From positions 97,079-161,078 of the forward strand of contig JAFUYH010000021.1 in the NCBI GenBank assembly GCA_017470605.1: a DNA stretch of 64,000 nt, in the 5' to 3' direction. This stretch comes from Treponema sp. (GTDB lineage: Bacteria > Spirochaetota > Spirochaetia > Treponematales > Treponemataceae). The notes under the pieces were generated by a model that saw only the letters and a list, made by a program, of their open reading frames with translations, searched no databases and was not told where the DNA came from. The position numbers and the translations under genes are program-made. Positions 32,270-41,526 of the stretch are shown piece by piece (position 1 is the stretch's first letter; each line of letters starts with the position of its first letter).

Positions 32270-34675
32270 ATTGGCCTCCTTGGATTTATTTGCTGAGCTG
32301 CTACCGCGACCAGATTTGCGGGCGGGCTTTGCTTTTCTGATATTAAAAAAGTTCAGGCGCAGGGCATTTGTAACTACACAGAAGCTGGAAAGGCTCATTG
32401 CGGCTGCCCCGAACATTGGGTTTAGTGACCAGCCGAATGCGTGATAGTAGGCTCCGGCTGCCAGAGGGATTCCTATTACATTGTAGAAAAATGCCCAGAA
32501 GAGATTTTCGTGGATATTCCGCAAGGTTGCGCGGCTTAAGCGGATTGCAGCACTTACGTCTGAAAGTCTGCTTTTCATTAAAACCAGGTCTGCGGCATCT
32601 ATGGCAACGTCTGTTCCCGCTCCAATTGCAATTCCAACGTCTGCGGAAGTCAGGGCCGGGGCATCGTTTATGCCGTCTCCTACCATGGCGACTTTGCCTT
32701 TTTGCTGCAGTTTTTTGATTTCTGCGGCCTTGCCGTCTGGCAGAACCCCGGCGACAACCTTATCTACACCGGAAAGTTTTCCTATATGAGCCGCAGTTTT
32801 TTCGTTATCTCCAGTCAGCATTACTACCTGGATTCCCATGTTTTTAAGTTCGCTTACGGCTGTGCGGCTGTCTTCTTTGATAACGTCTGCCACTGCAATA
32901 ATTCCTGCCACTTGGCCGTCTTTTGCAAAAAGAAGGGGCGTTTTGCCCTGGGCGGCGTATTTTTCTGCCTGAGCAAGAATGTCTGGGGGGAGGGGGGTGG
33001 TGCGGGTTGCAGAAAGGCGTTCAGAAATAAACTTTACGCTGCCGCCAAGAATTTCGCTTGCATTTGTTCCTGCTGAACTGGCAAGTCTGCCTCGTACTCC
33101 GTTTCCAGTGAGTGCTTCAAATTCTGCCAGTTCCCCGGCCTTTAAGCCGCGGGCTTCTGCTTCTGTATTTATGGCTACAGCCAGAGGGTGCTCGCTTTTT
33201 GCTTCCAGGGTATAAGCCAGCTGCAAGAGGGAGTCTTCGGTCCAGTATGAGCCGCCCTGAGTGCCCTGAGCGCCTTGCCCCACCTCTGCACTTTGAACCG
33301 GGTAAAAATCCGTTATGACAGGCTTTCCTTCCGTAATGGTTCCGGTTTTATCCAGAGCAACTATCTGGACGCGCCCACATTCTTCCAGGGAAGCCGAGGT
33401 CTTAAAAAGAATGCCATGTTTTGCGCCCATTCCGTTGCCGACCATGATTGCAACCGGTGTGGCTAGACCGAGCGCGCAAGGGCAGCTGATTACAAGAACT
33501 GCAATTCCGCGTGAAAGTGCAAATCCAAATTCCGCACCCACCAGCAGCCAGATAATTGTTGTTATCAGTGCAATCAAAATTACAGCAGGAACAAAAATTC
33601 CCGAAACCTTATCTGCAATCTTTGCAATTGGTGCCTTGGTTGCAGCCGCATCACTCACCATTTTTATAATCTGAGAAAGTGTTGTATCCTGGCCTATTCT
33701 GCTGGCGCGGCATTTTATAAAGCCCTGCTGATTTATTGTTGCCGCGGAAACTGAATCACCTGGCTCTTTATCGCAGGGAATGCTTTCGCCGGTAAGAACG
33801 CTTTCATTTACGCTGCTGCTTCCTTCAATCACAATTCCGTCTACCGGAATACTTTCTCCCGGGCGGACAATAAAAATATCATCAAGTCTGACTTCTTCTA
33901 TATTAACTGTAACTTCCTTATTATCTCTAAGGATGACTGCAGTTTTTGGCGCAAGCTTCATCAGGCTTTTGAGTGCATCTGTAGTCCTTCCTTTTGAAAT
34001 TGATTCAAGCAGCTTTCCTACAGTAATCAAAGTGACTATCATGGCGGCTCCTTCAAAATAGAAGTTATCCATGTAAGTCATCACTTTTTCGGGATTATGA
34101 ATTACGGCATCGGTCATTGCAAAAAGTGACCATGTACTGTAAAGAAATGAAACTCCAGAACCAAGTGCTACAAGGCTGTCCATATTTGGTGAACCATGAA
34201 TTATTCCGCGGAATCCGCTTACAAAAAATTTTTTATTTATCAGCATGATTATTGCGGCCAGAAGCAGTTGAACAAGCCCCATTGCAACATGATTTTCATT
34301 GAACCATGGCGGAAGCGGCCAGTTCCACATCATGTGGCCCATGCTGAAATACATGAGGACAAGCAGAAAACCGGCAGAAAAAACAAGTCGTCTTACAAGT
34401 ACAGGTGTTTCAGAATCATTAAGGGCTTCTTCTGCCGCAGACTTTCCTGCTCTGGCAGCTGATGCGCTTTGCGGTTCTTCCTGCAGTTTTGCTCCGTAGC
34501 CCGCTTTTTGAACTGCCTTTATTATTTCAGAAGGTTTGGCATTTCCTTCAATCCCCATAGAATTTGTAAGCAGGCTTACAGAACAGGAAGTTACGCCCTT
34601 TACCTTGCCAACAGCCTTTTCTACTTTTGCACTGCAGGCGGCGCAACTCATTCCAGAGACGGTATATTTTTCCAT
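32054..34675 (-). CDS. copA: Copper-translocating P1B-type ATPase with N- and C-terminal HMA domains
   Basis: Start at 34675 ([20 protein letters not shown]), 8 nt after TAGGAGA. Domain order: HMA metal-binding domain ([11 protein letters not shown]), eight transmembrane segments with the CPC metal site ([16 protein letters not shown]), phosphorylation loop ([15 protein letters not shown]), nucleotide-binding HP motif (SEHPLAVAI), hinge ([19 protein letters not shown]), then a lysine-rich linker and a second HMA domain at the end ([19 protein letters not shown]). It exports Cu(I) from the cytoplasm using ATP. The C-terminal HMA is unusual and resembles a fused CopZ chaperone with its own ribosome binding site. 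Confidence 0.92.
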   Translation of the reverse strand: MEKYTVSGMSCAACSAKVEKAVGKVKGVTSCSVSLLTNSMGIEGNAKPSEIIKAVQKAGYGAKLQEEPQSASAARAGKSAAEEALNDSETPVLVRRLVFSAGFLLVLMYFSMGHMMWNWPLPPWFNENHVAMGLVQLLLAAIIMLINKKFFVSGFRGIIHGSPNMDSLVALGSGVSFLYSTWSLFAMTDAVIHNPEKVMTYMDNFYFEGAAMIVTLITVGKLLESISKGRTTDALKSLMKLAPKTAVILRDNKEVTVNIEEVRLDDIFIVRPGESIPVDGIVIEGSSSVNESVLTGESIPCDKEPGDSVSAATINQQGFIKCRASRIGQDTTLSQIIKMVSDAAATKAPIAKIADKVSGIFVPAVILIALITTIIWLLVGAEFGFALSRGIAVLVISCPCALGLATPVAIMVGNGMGAKHGILFKTSASLEECGRVQIVALDKTGTITEGKPVITDFYPVQSAEVGQGAQGTQGGSYWTEDSLLQLAYTLEAKSEHPLAVAINTEAEARGLKAGELAEFEALTGNGVRGRLASSAGTNASEILGGSVKFISERLSATRTTPLPPDILAQAEKYAAQGKTPLLFAKDGQVAGIIAVADVIKEDSRTAVSELKNMGIQVVMLTGDNEKTAAHIGKLSGVDKVVAGVLPDGKAAEIKKLQQKGKVAMVGDGINDAPALTSADVGIAIGAGTDVAIDAADLVLMKSRLSDVSAAIRLSRATLRNIHENLFWAFFYNVIGIPLAAGAYYHAFGWSLNPMFGAAAMSLSSFCVVTNALRLNFFNIRKAKPARKSGRGSSSANKSKEANMAELSEKTIKVEGMMCSHCEASVKKALEKIHGIKEASPNHESGEVLLKCSKEIPEEKLASAVEKAGYKFVK

Positions 34676-34700
34676 GTTAATTTCTCCTAACAATCCCCAC

Positions 34701-35285
34701 TTATAAAAATACTACACCAAAGGCCGCTCCGGCAAGTACAATAAATACAGGATGGATTTTTTTAAAGCGAAGAACAACTACAAGGCAGACTGCATAAAAA
34801 ATTATAGATTTCCAGCGGAAAAGGTCTGCAATAGCAGAAGTTTCGCGGAAAAGCGGGATATTCAGAAGGGAAACAACAAAAACGCTGACCATGGCAACTA
34901 AAATCAGTCCGCCGGTTGCGGGTCTGAGTCCGCTAAAGGCTGCCTGTACGGCGGGCTTTTTCTGAAAGTTAAAGAAAAAGCGGGAAACTAGTATGATGAT
35001 AATCAGGGAAGGGAGGACTTCTCCAAAAGTTGTAACAAGACCGCCTACAGGTCCGTAAATTTCTGTTCCGCAGTAGGTTGCAAGATTTATTCCGATTGGG
35101 CCTGGCGTACTTTCGCTGATTGCCAGCATCGAGTAAAATTTTTCTGTTGTGAGTATGGCATATTTATCTACCAGAATCTGCTGCATAAAAGTTGCCGCAA
35201 CAAGTCCGCCGCCAATGGCAAAAAGTCCTACATAAAAGAAAATTCCAAAAAGTTTAATCAGCCCGATAATTCCTGTAAATTCCAT
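34701..35285 (-). CDS. Chromate transporter (CHR) half, second subunit
   Basis: A 194-residue membrane protein starting [16 protein letters not shown] at 35285 with AGGAG upstream; the start overlaps the stop of the previous half. It has the short-chain CHR signature [20 protein letters not shown] and [18 protein letters not shown]. Two half-size CHR proteins from adjacent genes form a heteromeric chromate/sulfate-type antiporter in many bacteria. The real substrate in an anaerobe is uncertain. Confidence 0.88.
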   Translation of the reverse strand: MEFTGIIGLIKLFGIFFYVGLFAIGGGLVAATFMQQILVDKYAILTTEKFYSMLAISESTPGPIGINLATYCGTEIYGPVGGLVTTFGEVLPSLIIIILVSRFFFNFQKKPAVQAAFSGLRPATGGLILVAMVSVFVVSLLNIPLFRETSAIADLFRWKSIIFYAVCLVVVLRFKKIHPVFIVLAGAAFGVVFL

Positions 35286-35287
35286 CA

Positions 35288-35947
35288 CTATTTCTCCTCT
35301 GAATTTCTGGCAGTTGCCTGGCTGTCTGTGTCATCTGTGTCATCTGTAACAGTTGTAACATCCGTAACATCTGGCGTAATCACTTCATCATTTTTCTTCA
35401 CCTTTTTCAGATTTCCGCTAAAAAAGCCGATTGCAAGTCCGCCAAGAACTGCACAAACCACAACAAGGAAAGACGGAATTTTGAAAAAGAAGACTGCAAT
35501 AAAGGCAGCCGCATAAAAAATCACATTCCACCATTTTTTGATTGTCTTTTTCGCAAAACTGAGTACGGAATAAGTGAGCAGGGCCGAAACACCAACGTTT
35601 ATTCCCCGCAATGCTTTTTGAACCCACACAATATCTTCAAAATTAGAAATGAAAAGCGCAATAATCGTAATTATGATGATTGAAGGAGTAACAACTCCCG
35701 CGGTAGAAAAAATTGCTCCAGGCACCTTGCGATGCTTGTAACCAACAAAAGTTGAAACATTTACCGCAATAACACCCGGAGTAACCTGAGAAATTGCGTA
35801 ATAGTCCAGCAGGTCGTCATTAGTTGTCCAGCCGCGTTTTGTAACAAGTTCGCGTTCCAAAATGGGCAGCATTGCGTAGCCGCCTCCAAAAGTTACCGCT
35901 CCGATTTTAAAAAAAACAAAATACAGTTCCAGAAGTGATTTCAACAT
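35288..35947 (-). CDS. Chromate transporter (CHR) half, first subunit
   Basis: Start at 35947 (MLKSLLELYFVFFKIG), where a TATATT -10 box ends exactly 6 nt upstream and TTGAAA lies 17 nt before that; no Shine-Dalgarno, so leaderless translation is likely. CHR signature GAVTFGGGYAMLPILERELV and ISQVTPGVIAVNVSTFVG. About six membrane segments, then a hydrophilic Asp/Thr-rich tail (DVTDVTTVTDDTDDTDS). Paired with the following gene. Confidence 0.88.
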   Translation of the reverse strand: MLKSLLELYFVFFKIGAVTFGGGYAMLPILERELVTKRGWTTNDDLLDYYAISQVTPGVIAVNVSTFVGYKHRKVPGAIFSTAGVVTPSIIIITIIALFISNFEDIVWVQKALRGINVGVSALLTYSVLSFAKKTIKKWWNVIFYAAAFIAVFFFKIPSFLVVVCAVLGGLAIGFFSGNLKKVKKNDEVITPDVTDVTTVTDDTDDTDSQATARNSEEK

Positions 35948-36074
35948 AGTAAAAATATAGACTGATTTTGACGGATTTTCAAGGAAGGTGCGGGGCAACT
36001 GGCGGGGGGAGGGAGTGGCAGGGGCTTTGAGCGTGAAATTTGCCTTGCGTGCATTTTTACAGTATGATTAAATC

Positions 36075-36782
36075 ATGATTTTAGGAATTGTAATCTGTTT
36101 TCTGCCATTAATTATATCAATTTTGATTTTGACGCTGACAAAAAAATTGCGCCTCACACATCAGCTGATTGCTGTTCTGCTTGGTCTGGTCGCTGTGCTT
36201 CCCATTTCATTCATTCAGTTTTTTATTCCTGATTTATCTGGCTTTTTTAAATCACCAATTCTTTTTTCTATTATACAGTCTTTAATTCTTTACGGATTGA
36301 TTGAAGAGGTCTTTAAAACCCTTCTGATTCTTCCCCTGCCTCACAAAAATTATTCATGTCTGGAATTTTTGCTGCTTTCTTTTGTGATGGGGCTTGCTTT
36401 GGGCTGCTTTGAGTCGGTTGTTTACTTTTTTGACCATTTTCAGAAGGCTGTGAATAAAGGGGCTGAACTGCTCTTTGTTCCGATTTTCCTGCGGATTTTT
36501 ACTTCGGATGTAATTCATCTTACCTGCACTGGTTTGGGCGGGCTTTTTATATGGTCTTGCAGGGGGAATGCTGGAGGCGCGGGGCAGTTAGCAGTGGGGG
36601 CGCGTCCAAAAGCGCGGCTTTCTATTTTGATTACGGCAATTTTGCTTCATGGTTTTTATGATTTTTTTGCAGGATTTACAAGCGGAATAAGGTGGTTTTC
36701 TGCCGCTGTTATTCTGCTTGCAATTGTAGAGTGCCGCATTAAATACACGGCTTTGCAAAACGGCGAAAATACTGCTGTTTAG
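36075..36782 (+). CDS. PrsW-like intramembrane protease family protein
   Basis: A 235-residue polytopic membrane protein. The PrsW/CPBP-type putative metal-binding motifs are visible in order: GLIEEVFKTLLI (EExxK), ALGCFESVVYFF (ExxxY), DVIHLTCTGLG and LLHGFYDFFAG (HxxxD). PrsW itself cleaves an anti-sigma factor within the membrane; a protease role here is by family only. Promoter TTGCCT (36040), 17-nt spacer, TATGAT (36063-36068), then 6 nt to the ATG, so the mRNA is probably leaderless. A Gly/Ala-rich insertion (RGNAGGAGQLAVGAR) interrupts the region between the last two motifs. Confidence 0.75.
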   Translation: MILGIVICFLPLIISILILTLTKKLRLTHQLIAVLLGLVAVLPISFIQFFIPDLSGFFKSPILFSIIQSLILYGLIEEVFKTLLILPLPHKNYSCLEFLLLSFVMGLALGCFESVVYFFDHFQKAVNKGAELLFVPIFLRIFTSDVIHLTCTGLGGLFIWSCRGNAGGAGQLAVGARPKARLSILITAILLHGFYDFFAGFTSGIRWFSAAVILLAIVECRIKYTALQNGENTAV

Positions 36783-36866
36783 CGCATAGTCTGACATTTT
36801 GTGTGAATTTTTCGCAAAAATTCCGCAAATTTTCCCTTCAAAAGCCCGAATTTTCCCCTTCAACGC

Positions 36867-36895
36867 TTGACATTATCTGCCCAAGTTCCTATAAT
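36867..36895 (+). promoter_or_regulatory. Consensus promoter of the initiator tRNA gene
   Basis: Perfect TTGACA (36867-36872) and TATAAT (36890-36895) with a 17-nt spacer, 15 nt before the tRNA 5' end. Confidence 0.9.
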
Positions 36896-36910
36896 ACCCA
36901 CACAATACGA

Positions 36911-36983
36911 CGCGGGGTAGAGCAGTTGGCAGCTCGTCGGGCTCATAACCCGGAGGCCGCAGGTTCGAGTCCTGCCCCCGCTA
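36911..36983 (+). tRNA. Initiator tRNA-fMet(CAU)
   Basis: A complete cloverleaf: acceptor CGCGGGG pairing with CCCCGCT except for a C1-U72 mismatch, D stem GAGC/GCTC, anticodon CAT at 36944-36946 in a stem with three consecutive G-C pairs (GGG/CCC), T arm GCAGG-TTCGAGT-CCTGC. The 1-72 mismatch and the three G-C pairs are initiator hallmarks. CCA is not encoded. An integrase fragment starts 132 bp downstream, so the 3' end may be an attachment site. Confidence 0.95.
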
Positions 36984-37114
36984 TACTGCTAAATCTTTAT
37001 GTTATAAAGAAATAGCACACTACTAAACCCAATCAAGTAGGGCTTAGCGTGATTCAAATTACTAATTTAAGTAAACAATTAAAGTAACTTGTTTACGGTC
37101 TTAGTGAGGTGAAT

Positions 37115-37855
37115 ATGGCTAAGCCCTATTTAATTTTTAAAGCCCATACTGGCTTTTATTACGCTCAAATCCGTCTTGCAGATGGAAGTCTTTCCAACAA
37201 CAAATCTACTGGCTGCAAAAACCCTGCAGAAGCTGAACGCAAGGTTATGGAATGGATTGTAACCGGAAACATTCCTGTCCGAGTAAACAGCAAGGACTCC
37301 AAAGTTCAGAGCATTGATAAGATCAGACTCTTCAATGATTTACGCACCGCAGATTTTGATACAGAAGACATTGAAACAATCATCAAAATTCTGAAAGAAA
37401 GAAACTACCTCTACTCTGCTGTTCCTAAATCTTCAAAGGGAAGTATTCCTATTGAAGACTTCCTCGAAAACTTCTGGGATTTTGAAAAGTCTCCTTATGT
37501 AAGAGAGAAGCTTGGAAAGAAACAGTCTATCCATCGTCAGTATTGTGCAACACTTATGAGCAGAACCCGCCTTTACTGGATTCCTCGTCTTGCCGGAAAA
37601 TGTGTTGGTGAAATTACAAGAAACGATGTTGAAGCCTTCTTCTCTAGCGATGAAGCCCAGAAGCTCGCTCCTAAAACTGTAAACTCAATTATTGAAACAA
37701 TCACAATTCCTATGAAGTGGGCCTACTATCACGACCTGACCCAAAACAATTGCTTTGATGGAATTATCAAATGTTCTAACCAGAGTAAGGAACGTAAAAT
37801 TATTGATATGGAAACTGCAAACCGCTTGATGGAACTTGATAAGGAAATTGCATGA
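37115..37855 (+). pseudogene. Tyrosine integrase, N-terminal half only
   Basis: Start at 37115 (MAKPYLIFKAHTGFYYAQIR), 5 nt after GTGAGG. It has the N-terminal arm-type region and the core-binding SAM-like domain (IPRLAGKCVGEITRNDVEAF, KTVNSIIETITIPMKWAYYH, NNCFDGIIKCSNQSKERKII) but stops just where the catalytic domain should begin, so all of the R-H-R-Y residues are missing. It adjoins the initiator tRNA, the usual position of an integrase at the edge of a genomic island. A catalytic half of a related but not identical integrase is at 48746-49180. Confidence 0.8.
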
Positions 37856-37908
37856 TATAATATAAATCTCACAGAGATTTGGAATAGCATAAAGTGAGGT
37901 AAATGAAC

Positions 37909-38511
37909 ATGGAAAAATTGGATTATTCATGGTATAATATAAGTATGGAAGAACGACAGAGATTATTAAAACAAGGCTGCATTAATATTTGGATTGATGA
38001 AATTGTACCTTGTTTAAAAGACACTGTAACTGGAGAAATGAAAGAAACAGTTGTCTTTAAAATCGAAAGCCGTTCATATTTGAAGCAATATACAGAACAA
38101 AACGGCTGGCAAATTAATTGGATTGAACTTCCTGCTGATGTTGAAGTTTATGAACTAGCTCTGAAAGATACAAAGGAAATCCAGGGTTTGGTTGCCGTAA
38201 AGAATGATGTAAATTCGCGAGCAGCGTTTTTACATTGGGCTTGCACTGCACCACAGAATAACAAACATGACTTTGGTAAACAAAAGTATTCTGGTGTAGG
38301 CGGACATTTGTTTGCAATTACAGCAGATAAATCTGTTCAATGGGGATACGAAGGAGCCATGCATGGCTTTGCATTGAATAAAGAATTGCTTGAACATTAC
38401 ATTGAAACATTTAATGCAGAGTTCTTAGGAATGTTACACGATTATCAATTCTTTATTAATGAGATTAATGCTAAAAAACTTTTGGAGGTGTATAACTATG
38501 AATGGAACTAA
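37909..38511 (+). CDS. Unrecognised ~200-residue protein, acetyltransferase-like C-terminal pattern
   Basis: Begins MEKLDYSWYNISMEERQRLL (ATG 37909, 9 nt after GAGG; a second ATG is at 37903). The central part EVYELALKDTKEIQGLVAV and KYSGVGGHLFAITADKSVQW, GYEGAMHGFALNKELLEHY have the strand-helix rhythm and the (R/Q)xxGxG/A-like turn (GVGGHL) of GNAT N-acetyltransferases, but similarity is too weak for a firm call. It overlaps the next 67-codon gene by 14 bp, so the two are coupled, and it is the first gene of the defence island after the integrase fragment. A toxin-antitoxin or effector/partner pair is possible. Confidence 0.6.
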   Translation: MEKLDYSWYNISMEERQRLLKQGCINIWIDEIVPCLKDTVTGEMKETVVFKIESRSYLKQYTEQNGWQINWIELPADVEVYELALKDTKEIQGLVAVKNDVNSRAAFLHWACTAPQNNKHDFGKQKYSGVGGHLFAITADKSVQWGYEGAMHGFALNKELLEHYIETFNAEFLGMLHDYQFFINEINAKKLLEVYNYEWN

Positions 38512-38701
38512 AACATTAGAAAGACCAAAATTCTTAGAAGGTGTAGAACTTCCTAACTCGTACTATGAAACTCCAGATCCATATAAAACTGCACCTTCTT
38601 GCAATGTAAATCTTCTTGAACTTTCAAGATATGCAAGAAAGATTGGAAAGAAACTTGTTGAACTAACAAAGGAAGAAGTTCAGCAGTTCGCCATTGTTTA
38701 A
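38498..38701 (+). CDS. Small partner protein of the 37909 gene, unrecognised
   Basis: A 67-residue protein (MNGTKTLERPKFLEGVELPN ... LLELSRYARKIGKKLVELTK) preceded by GGAGG within the upstream gene. The N-terminal half is proline/tyrosine-rich and probably unstructured; the C-terminal half is one or two basic amphipathic helices. No DNA-binding motif is evident. The 14-bp overlap indicates stoichiometric production with the larger protein. A perfect terminator follows 12 bp after the stop, closing a two-gene unit. Confidence 0.6.
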   Translation: MNGTKTLERPKFLEGVELPNSYYETPDPYKTAPSCNVNLLELSRYARKIGKKLVELTKEEVQQFAIV

Positions 38702-38713
38702 TTCTTTTACAAG

Positions 38714-38754
38714 AGGCTTTCAGTTTGTTAGATTCAGACTGAAAGCCTTTTTTA
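38714..38754 (+). terminator. Intrinsic terminator of the two-gene unit
   Basis: Perfect 11-bp arms AGGCTTTCAGT (38714-38724) and ACTGAAAGCCT (38738-38748) followed by TTTTT. The remaining gap to 38978 holds a GTGAC/GTCAC inverted repeat near 38890 and TATAAT boxes at 38915 and 38947 that may drive the restriction-modification genes. Confidence 0.85.
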
Positions 38755-38978
38755 TTTAACTTCAAACATCTTTCTGTGGAATCGAAAGAAGGGATTTTGA
38801 GGAAATCTTTTAAACGCAAAGTTGCGTTCAGAAGATTTCAGAAATAACTTGCTGAATTGTGCTGGACGTTATTCAAACTTTGTTACAGTGACGTTCTTTG
38901 TCACCCTTTGATGCTATAATATCTACAAATAATTCATTTTATGGTGTATAATAAACTTTTATAGGGGAATTGAAAACT

Positions 38979-39869
38979 ATGGCAGCACGACCGTTTATAA
39001 AATGGGTTGGTGGAAAAACTCAACTCTTACCAGAGATTAGACAAAAATATCCTGAAAACATAACTAGATATTGCGAACCATTCGTTGGTGGCGGAGCTGT
39101 TTTATTCGATGTACTTCAAACATTTCATCCCCAGGAAGTTCTTATAAACGATATCAATCCAGAATTAATAAACCTCTATGAAAATATTCGTGATAATTGC
39201 GACCAATTAATACAGTTATTAAATCAGTTTCAAACAGAATACCAAGAAACTCCTGAAGCAGACCGTCAAAATCTCTACCTCGGAAAACGAGCTACATACA
39301 ATCATTTTATTACCGAAGAAAATCTTGAACATAATCTAGAAAAAGCAGCTCTCTTTATTTATCTTAATAAGACTTGTTTTAATGGCTTATACAGAGTTAA
39401 CCAAAAGGGTTTGTTTAATGTTCCTTTTAATCGCGCAAAAAATCCTTTGATTTGTGATGCAGAAAATATTCGTGAATGTAGCCAGCTTCTTCAGAATGTA
39501 CAAATGCATGTCGGGGATTATTCCTTCTGCAGAGACTTTATAGATGAAAATACTTTTGTATATTTGGATCCTCCATATAGACCTTTAACAGAATCCTCAT
39601 CTTTTACTTCTTATAATGAAAACGGTTTTACTGATTTACAGCAAATTGAACTAGGCAACTTTATTACTGAAATCGCAAACAGAGGTGCTCTTGTTGTTGC
39701 AAGTAATTCTGATCCGCATAATGCAAATGCAGAGGATGAATTCTTTGATAATCTGTATGCAGATTTCAATATTGAACGCGTTCAGGCATCCAGAATGATA
39801 AATAGCAATGCCAGACGACGAGGCCCGATTAATGAATTATTAATCAGCAATATTGCAGCTGTTTTCTAG
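38979..39869 (+). CDS. DpnM-type DNA adenine methyltransferase (D12 class, GATC)
   Basis: A 296-residue alpha-class N6-adenine methylase. Start at 38979 (MAARPFIKWVGGKTQLLPEI), after AGGGGA. SAM motif YCEPFVGGGAVLFDVL, target-loop region NKTCFNGLYRVNQKGLFNVP, catalytic VYLDPPYRPL. In DpnII/MboI systems this enzyme modifies GATC in double-stranded DNA to protect it from the cognate nuclease, which is encoded next. GATC as the target is inferred from the DpnII-like nuclease. Confidence 0.92.
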   Translation: MAARPFIKWVGGKTQLLPEIRQKYPENITRYCEPFVGGGAVLFDVLQTFHPQEVLINDINPELINLYENIRDNCDQLIQLLNQFQTEYQETPEADRQNLYLGKRATYNHFITEENLEHNLEKAALFIYLNKTCFNGLYRVNQKGLFNVPFNRAKNPLICDAENIRECSQLLQNVQMHVGDYSFCRDFIDENTFVYLDPPYRPLTESSSFTSYNENGFTDLQQIELGNFITEIANRGALVVASNSDPHNANAEDEFFDNLYADFNIERVQASRMINSNARRRGPINELLISNIAAVF

Positions 39870-39877
39870 GAGTTTTT

Positions 39878-40741
39878 ATGGCATCAAGAAATTTTCATAC
39901 CTGGCTTTCAAATTTTCGGTATAGTATTGCAGATTTTAGCTACTACATAGATTTCAACAAAGTCTATAATAATGTTGAATCCATCAAAATAGAGTTGAAT
40001 ATTCTTAATTCTTTAATCGGTTCAAAAAATATCGAAGCAGATTTTGAAAACCTGATAAAGAAATATCCTGAAACATTAAAATGCATCCCTATCTTATTAG
40101 CTGTCCGCGAGTATGAAATCTTTGCCGGAGAAAACGGTGATGTAAAACTCTACACATTCAATAAACAGATAAACACAATTGCAGATTATAAACTGTTTAT
40201 GAAAAAGACAGGTCTTTTCGACCTTCTTTCAAATCACATTATCAATAATCTATATGACTATGTGACTGGTGTCGAAACTGGTCTTGATTCAAATGGCCGA
40301 AAGAATCGTGGCGGCCACCAGATGGAAGATTTAGTTGAAAGTTACATCCAAAAAGCAGGATTCAAGCGTGATGTAAGCTACTTCAAAGAAATGTATGTTT
40401 CCGAAGTTTCTAGAAAATGGAATATAGATTTATCTGCAGTTTCAAACCAGGGCAAAATGGAAAAGCGCTGGGATTTCGTAGTAAAAACAGATAATTGTAT
40501 TTATCTTATTGAAACCAACTTCTACGGAAGTGGCGGTTCTAAATTAAATGAGACAGCACGCAGTTATAAAACTATTGCAACTGAAATGAAAAATGTAAAA
40601 GGTGCAAAGTTCGTTTGGTTCACAGATGGTGCTGGGTGGAAATCAGCTGCAAGAAATCTTGAAGAAACATTTGATGTACTTGATGATATTTACAGCATTA
40701 ATGATATGCAAAATGGGATTATGAAGGAGCTCTTTAAATAA
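39878..40741 (+). CDS. DpnII/MboI-family type II restriction endonuclease
   Basis: A 287-residue nuclease. Diagnostic of DpnII is the run ETNFYGSGGSKLNETARSY preceded by KRWDFVVKTDNCIYLI, which forms the metal-binding active site, together with RGGHQMEDLVESYIQKAGF upstream. It cleaves unmethylated GATC. Eight bases separate it from the methylase stop, with AGGAG upstream of the ATG, so it belongs to the same operon and is made after the protective methylase. Confidence 0.92.
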   Translation: MASRNFHTWLSNFRYSIADFSYYIDFNKVYNNVESIKIELNILNSLIGSKNIEADFENLIKKYPETLKCIPILLAVREYEIFAGENGDVKLYTFNKQINTIADYKLFMKKTGLFDLLSNHIINNLYDYVTGVETGLDSNGRKNRGGHQMEDLVESYIQKAGFKRDVSYFKEMYVSEVSRKWNIDLSAVSNQGKMEKRWDFVVKTDNCIYLIETNFYGSGGSKLNETARSYKTIATEMKNVKGAKFVWFTDGAGWKSAARNLEETFDVLDDIYSINDMQNGIMKELFK

Positions 40742-40743
40742 CG

Positions 40744-41526
40744 ATGGCAGATAGTAATTCATGGAAAGCAATATTTGATTTTAAAAACATCAATTCTCAT
40801 GATTTTGACAAGGAACCATATATACTTGATGCAGATGATATAAAGAAAGCTTGTCAAAACTTTACAAAAACATCACAAAAAGAAGTTCGTATTCTTTGTA
40901 AGCAAGATTCTAGAAAGAAAAGACCAGATATATTTGTACAGAAAAATCTATTTATTTTACCTAAAAAAAATGGTTCATATTACATAATTAAGGGTGAAGG
41001 CTATGTTGATATTCCTGATATTACTACACCTATAAAAGATTATGTAAGCAAATTAGATTTTGACTTAATTAGTTCAGGCGTTGGTGATTCAGAAATGCAA
41101 TATTTGGATTTCGCTTATGCTAATTCTTTAATACGAACTTTTATGGAAGATCCATCTTTAGTATTAACAATTCGAGGTAGAAAATACACACCAAGTTTTT
41201 CTTTTAAAGTTAATGGTTTTAATTTAGATGTAGAAGGTGTACAAACTGAAGTTGATGCCGGTTATGAAGGGAAAAATTCATTAGTTCTAGTAGAAGCAAA
41301 AAATTCAAAAACGAAAAATACTATTATTCGACAATTATACTATCCATATAGGCAATGGTATGAAAATACAGGAAAAACAGTTTATCCTCTTTTCTTTGAA
41401 AAAAGAATAATTAAGGGTGAACAGATATATTATATTTGGCAATATGAATTTACGAATCCTTTGGATTATAACAGTATTCATCTTGTAAAGTCAGGAAGAT
41501 ACAGAATAGTAAAAAATGAGCATTAA
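40744..41526 (+). CDS. Putative second restriction endonuclease (PD-(D/E)XK), in the DpnII operon
   Basis: A 260-residue protein with a plausible nuclease core: VQTEVDAGYEGKNSLVLVEA followed by KNSKTKNTIIRQLYYPYRQW, i.e. D-X(n)-EAK. Classical DpnII operons hold two methylases and one nuclease, so this gene is extra. It overlaps the following methylase by 11 bp, tighter than any other junction here, suggesting that the two form their own restriction-modification unit. The recognition site is unknown. Confidence 0.65.
   Translation: MADSNSWKAIFDFKNINSHDFDKEPYILDADDIKKACQNFTKTSQKEVRILCKQDSRKKRPDIFVQKNLFILPKKNGSYYIIKGEGYVDIPDITTPIKDYVSKLDFDLISSGVGDSEMQYLDFAYANSLIRTFMEDPSLVLTIRGRKYTPSFSFKVNGFNLDVEGVQTEVDAGYEGKNSLVLVEAKNSKTKNTIIRQLYYPYRQWYENTGKTVYPLFFEKRIIKGEQIYYIWQYEFTNPLDYNSIHLVKSGRYRIVKNEH

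Noticed and set aside
36803..37015. 70-codon plus-strand frame spanning the tRNA gene
   Set aside because: It reads through a complete tRNA and its promoter, so it is not a gene.
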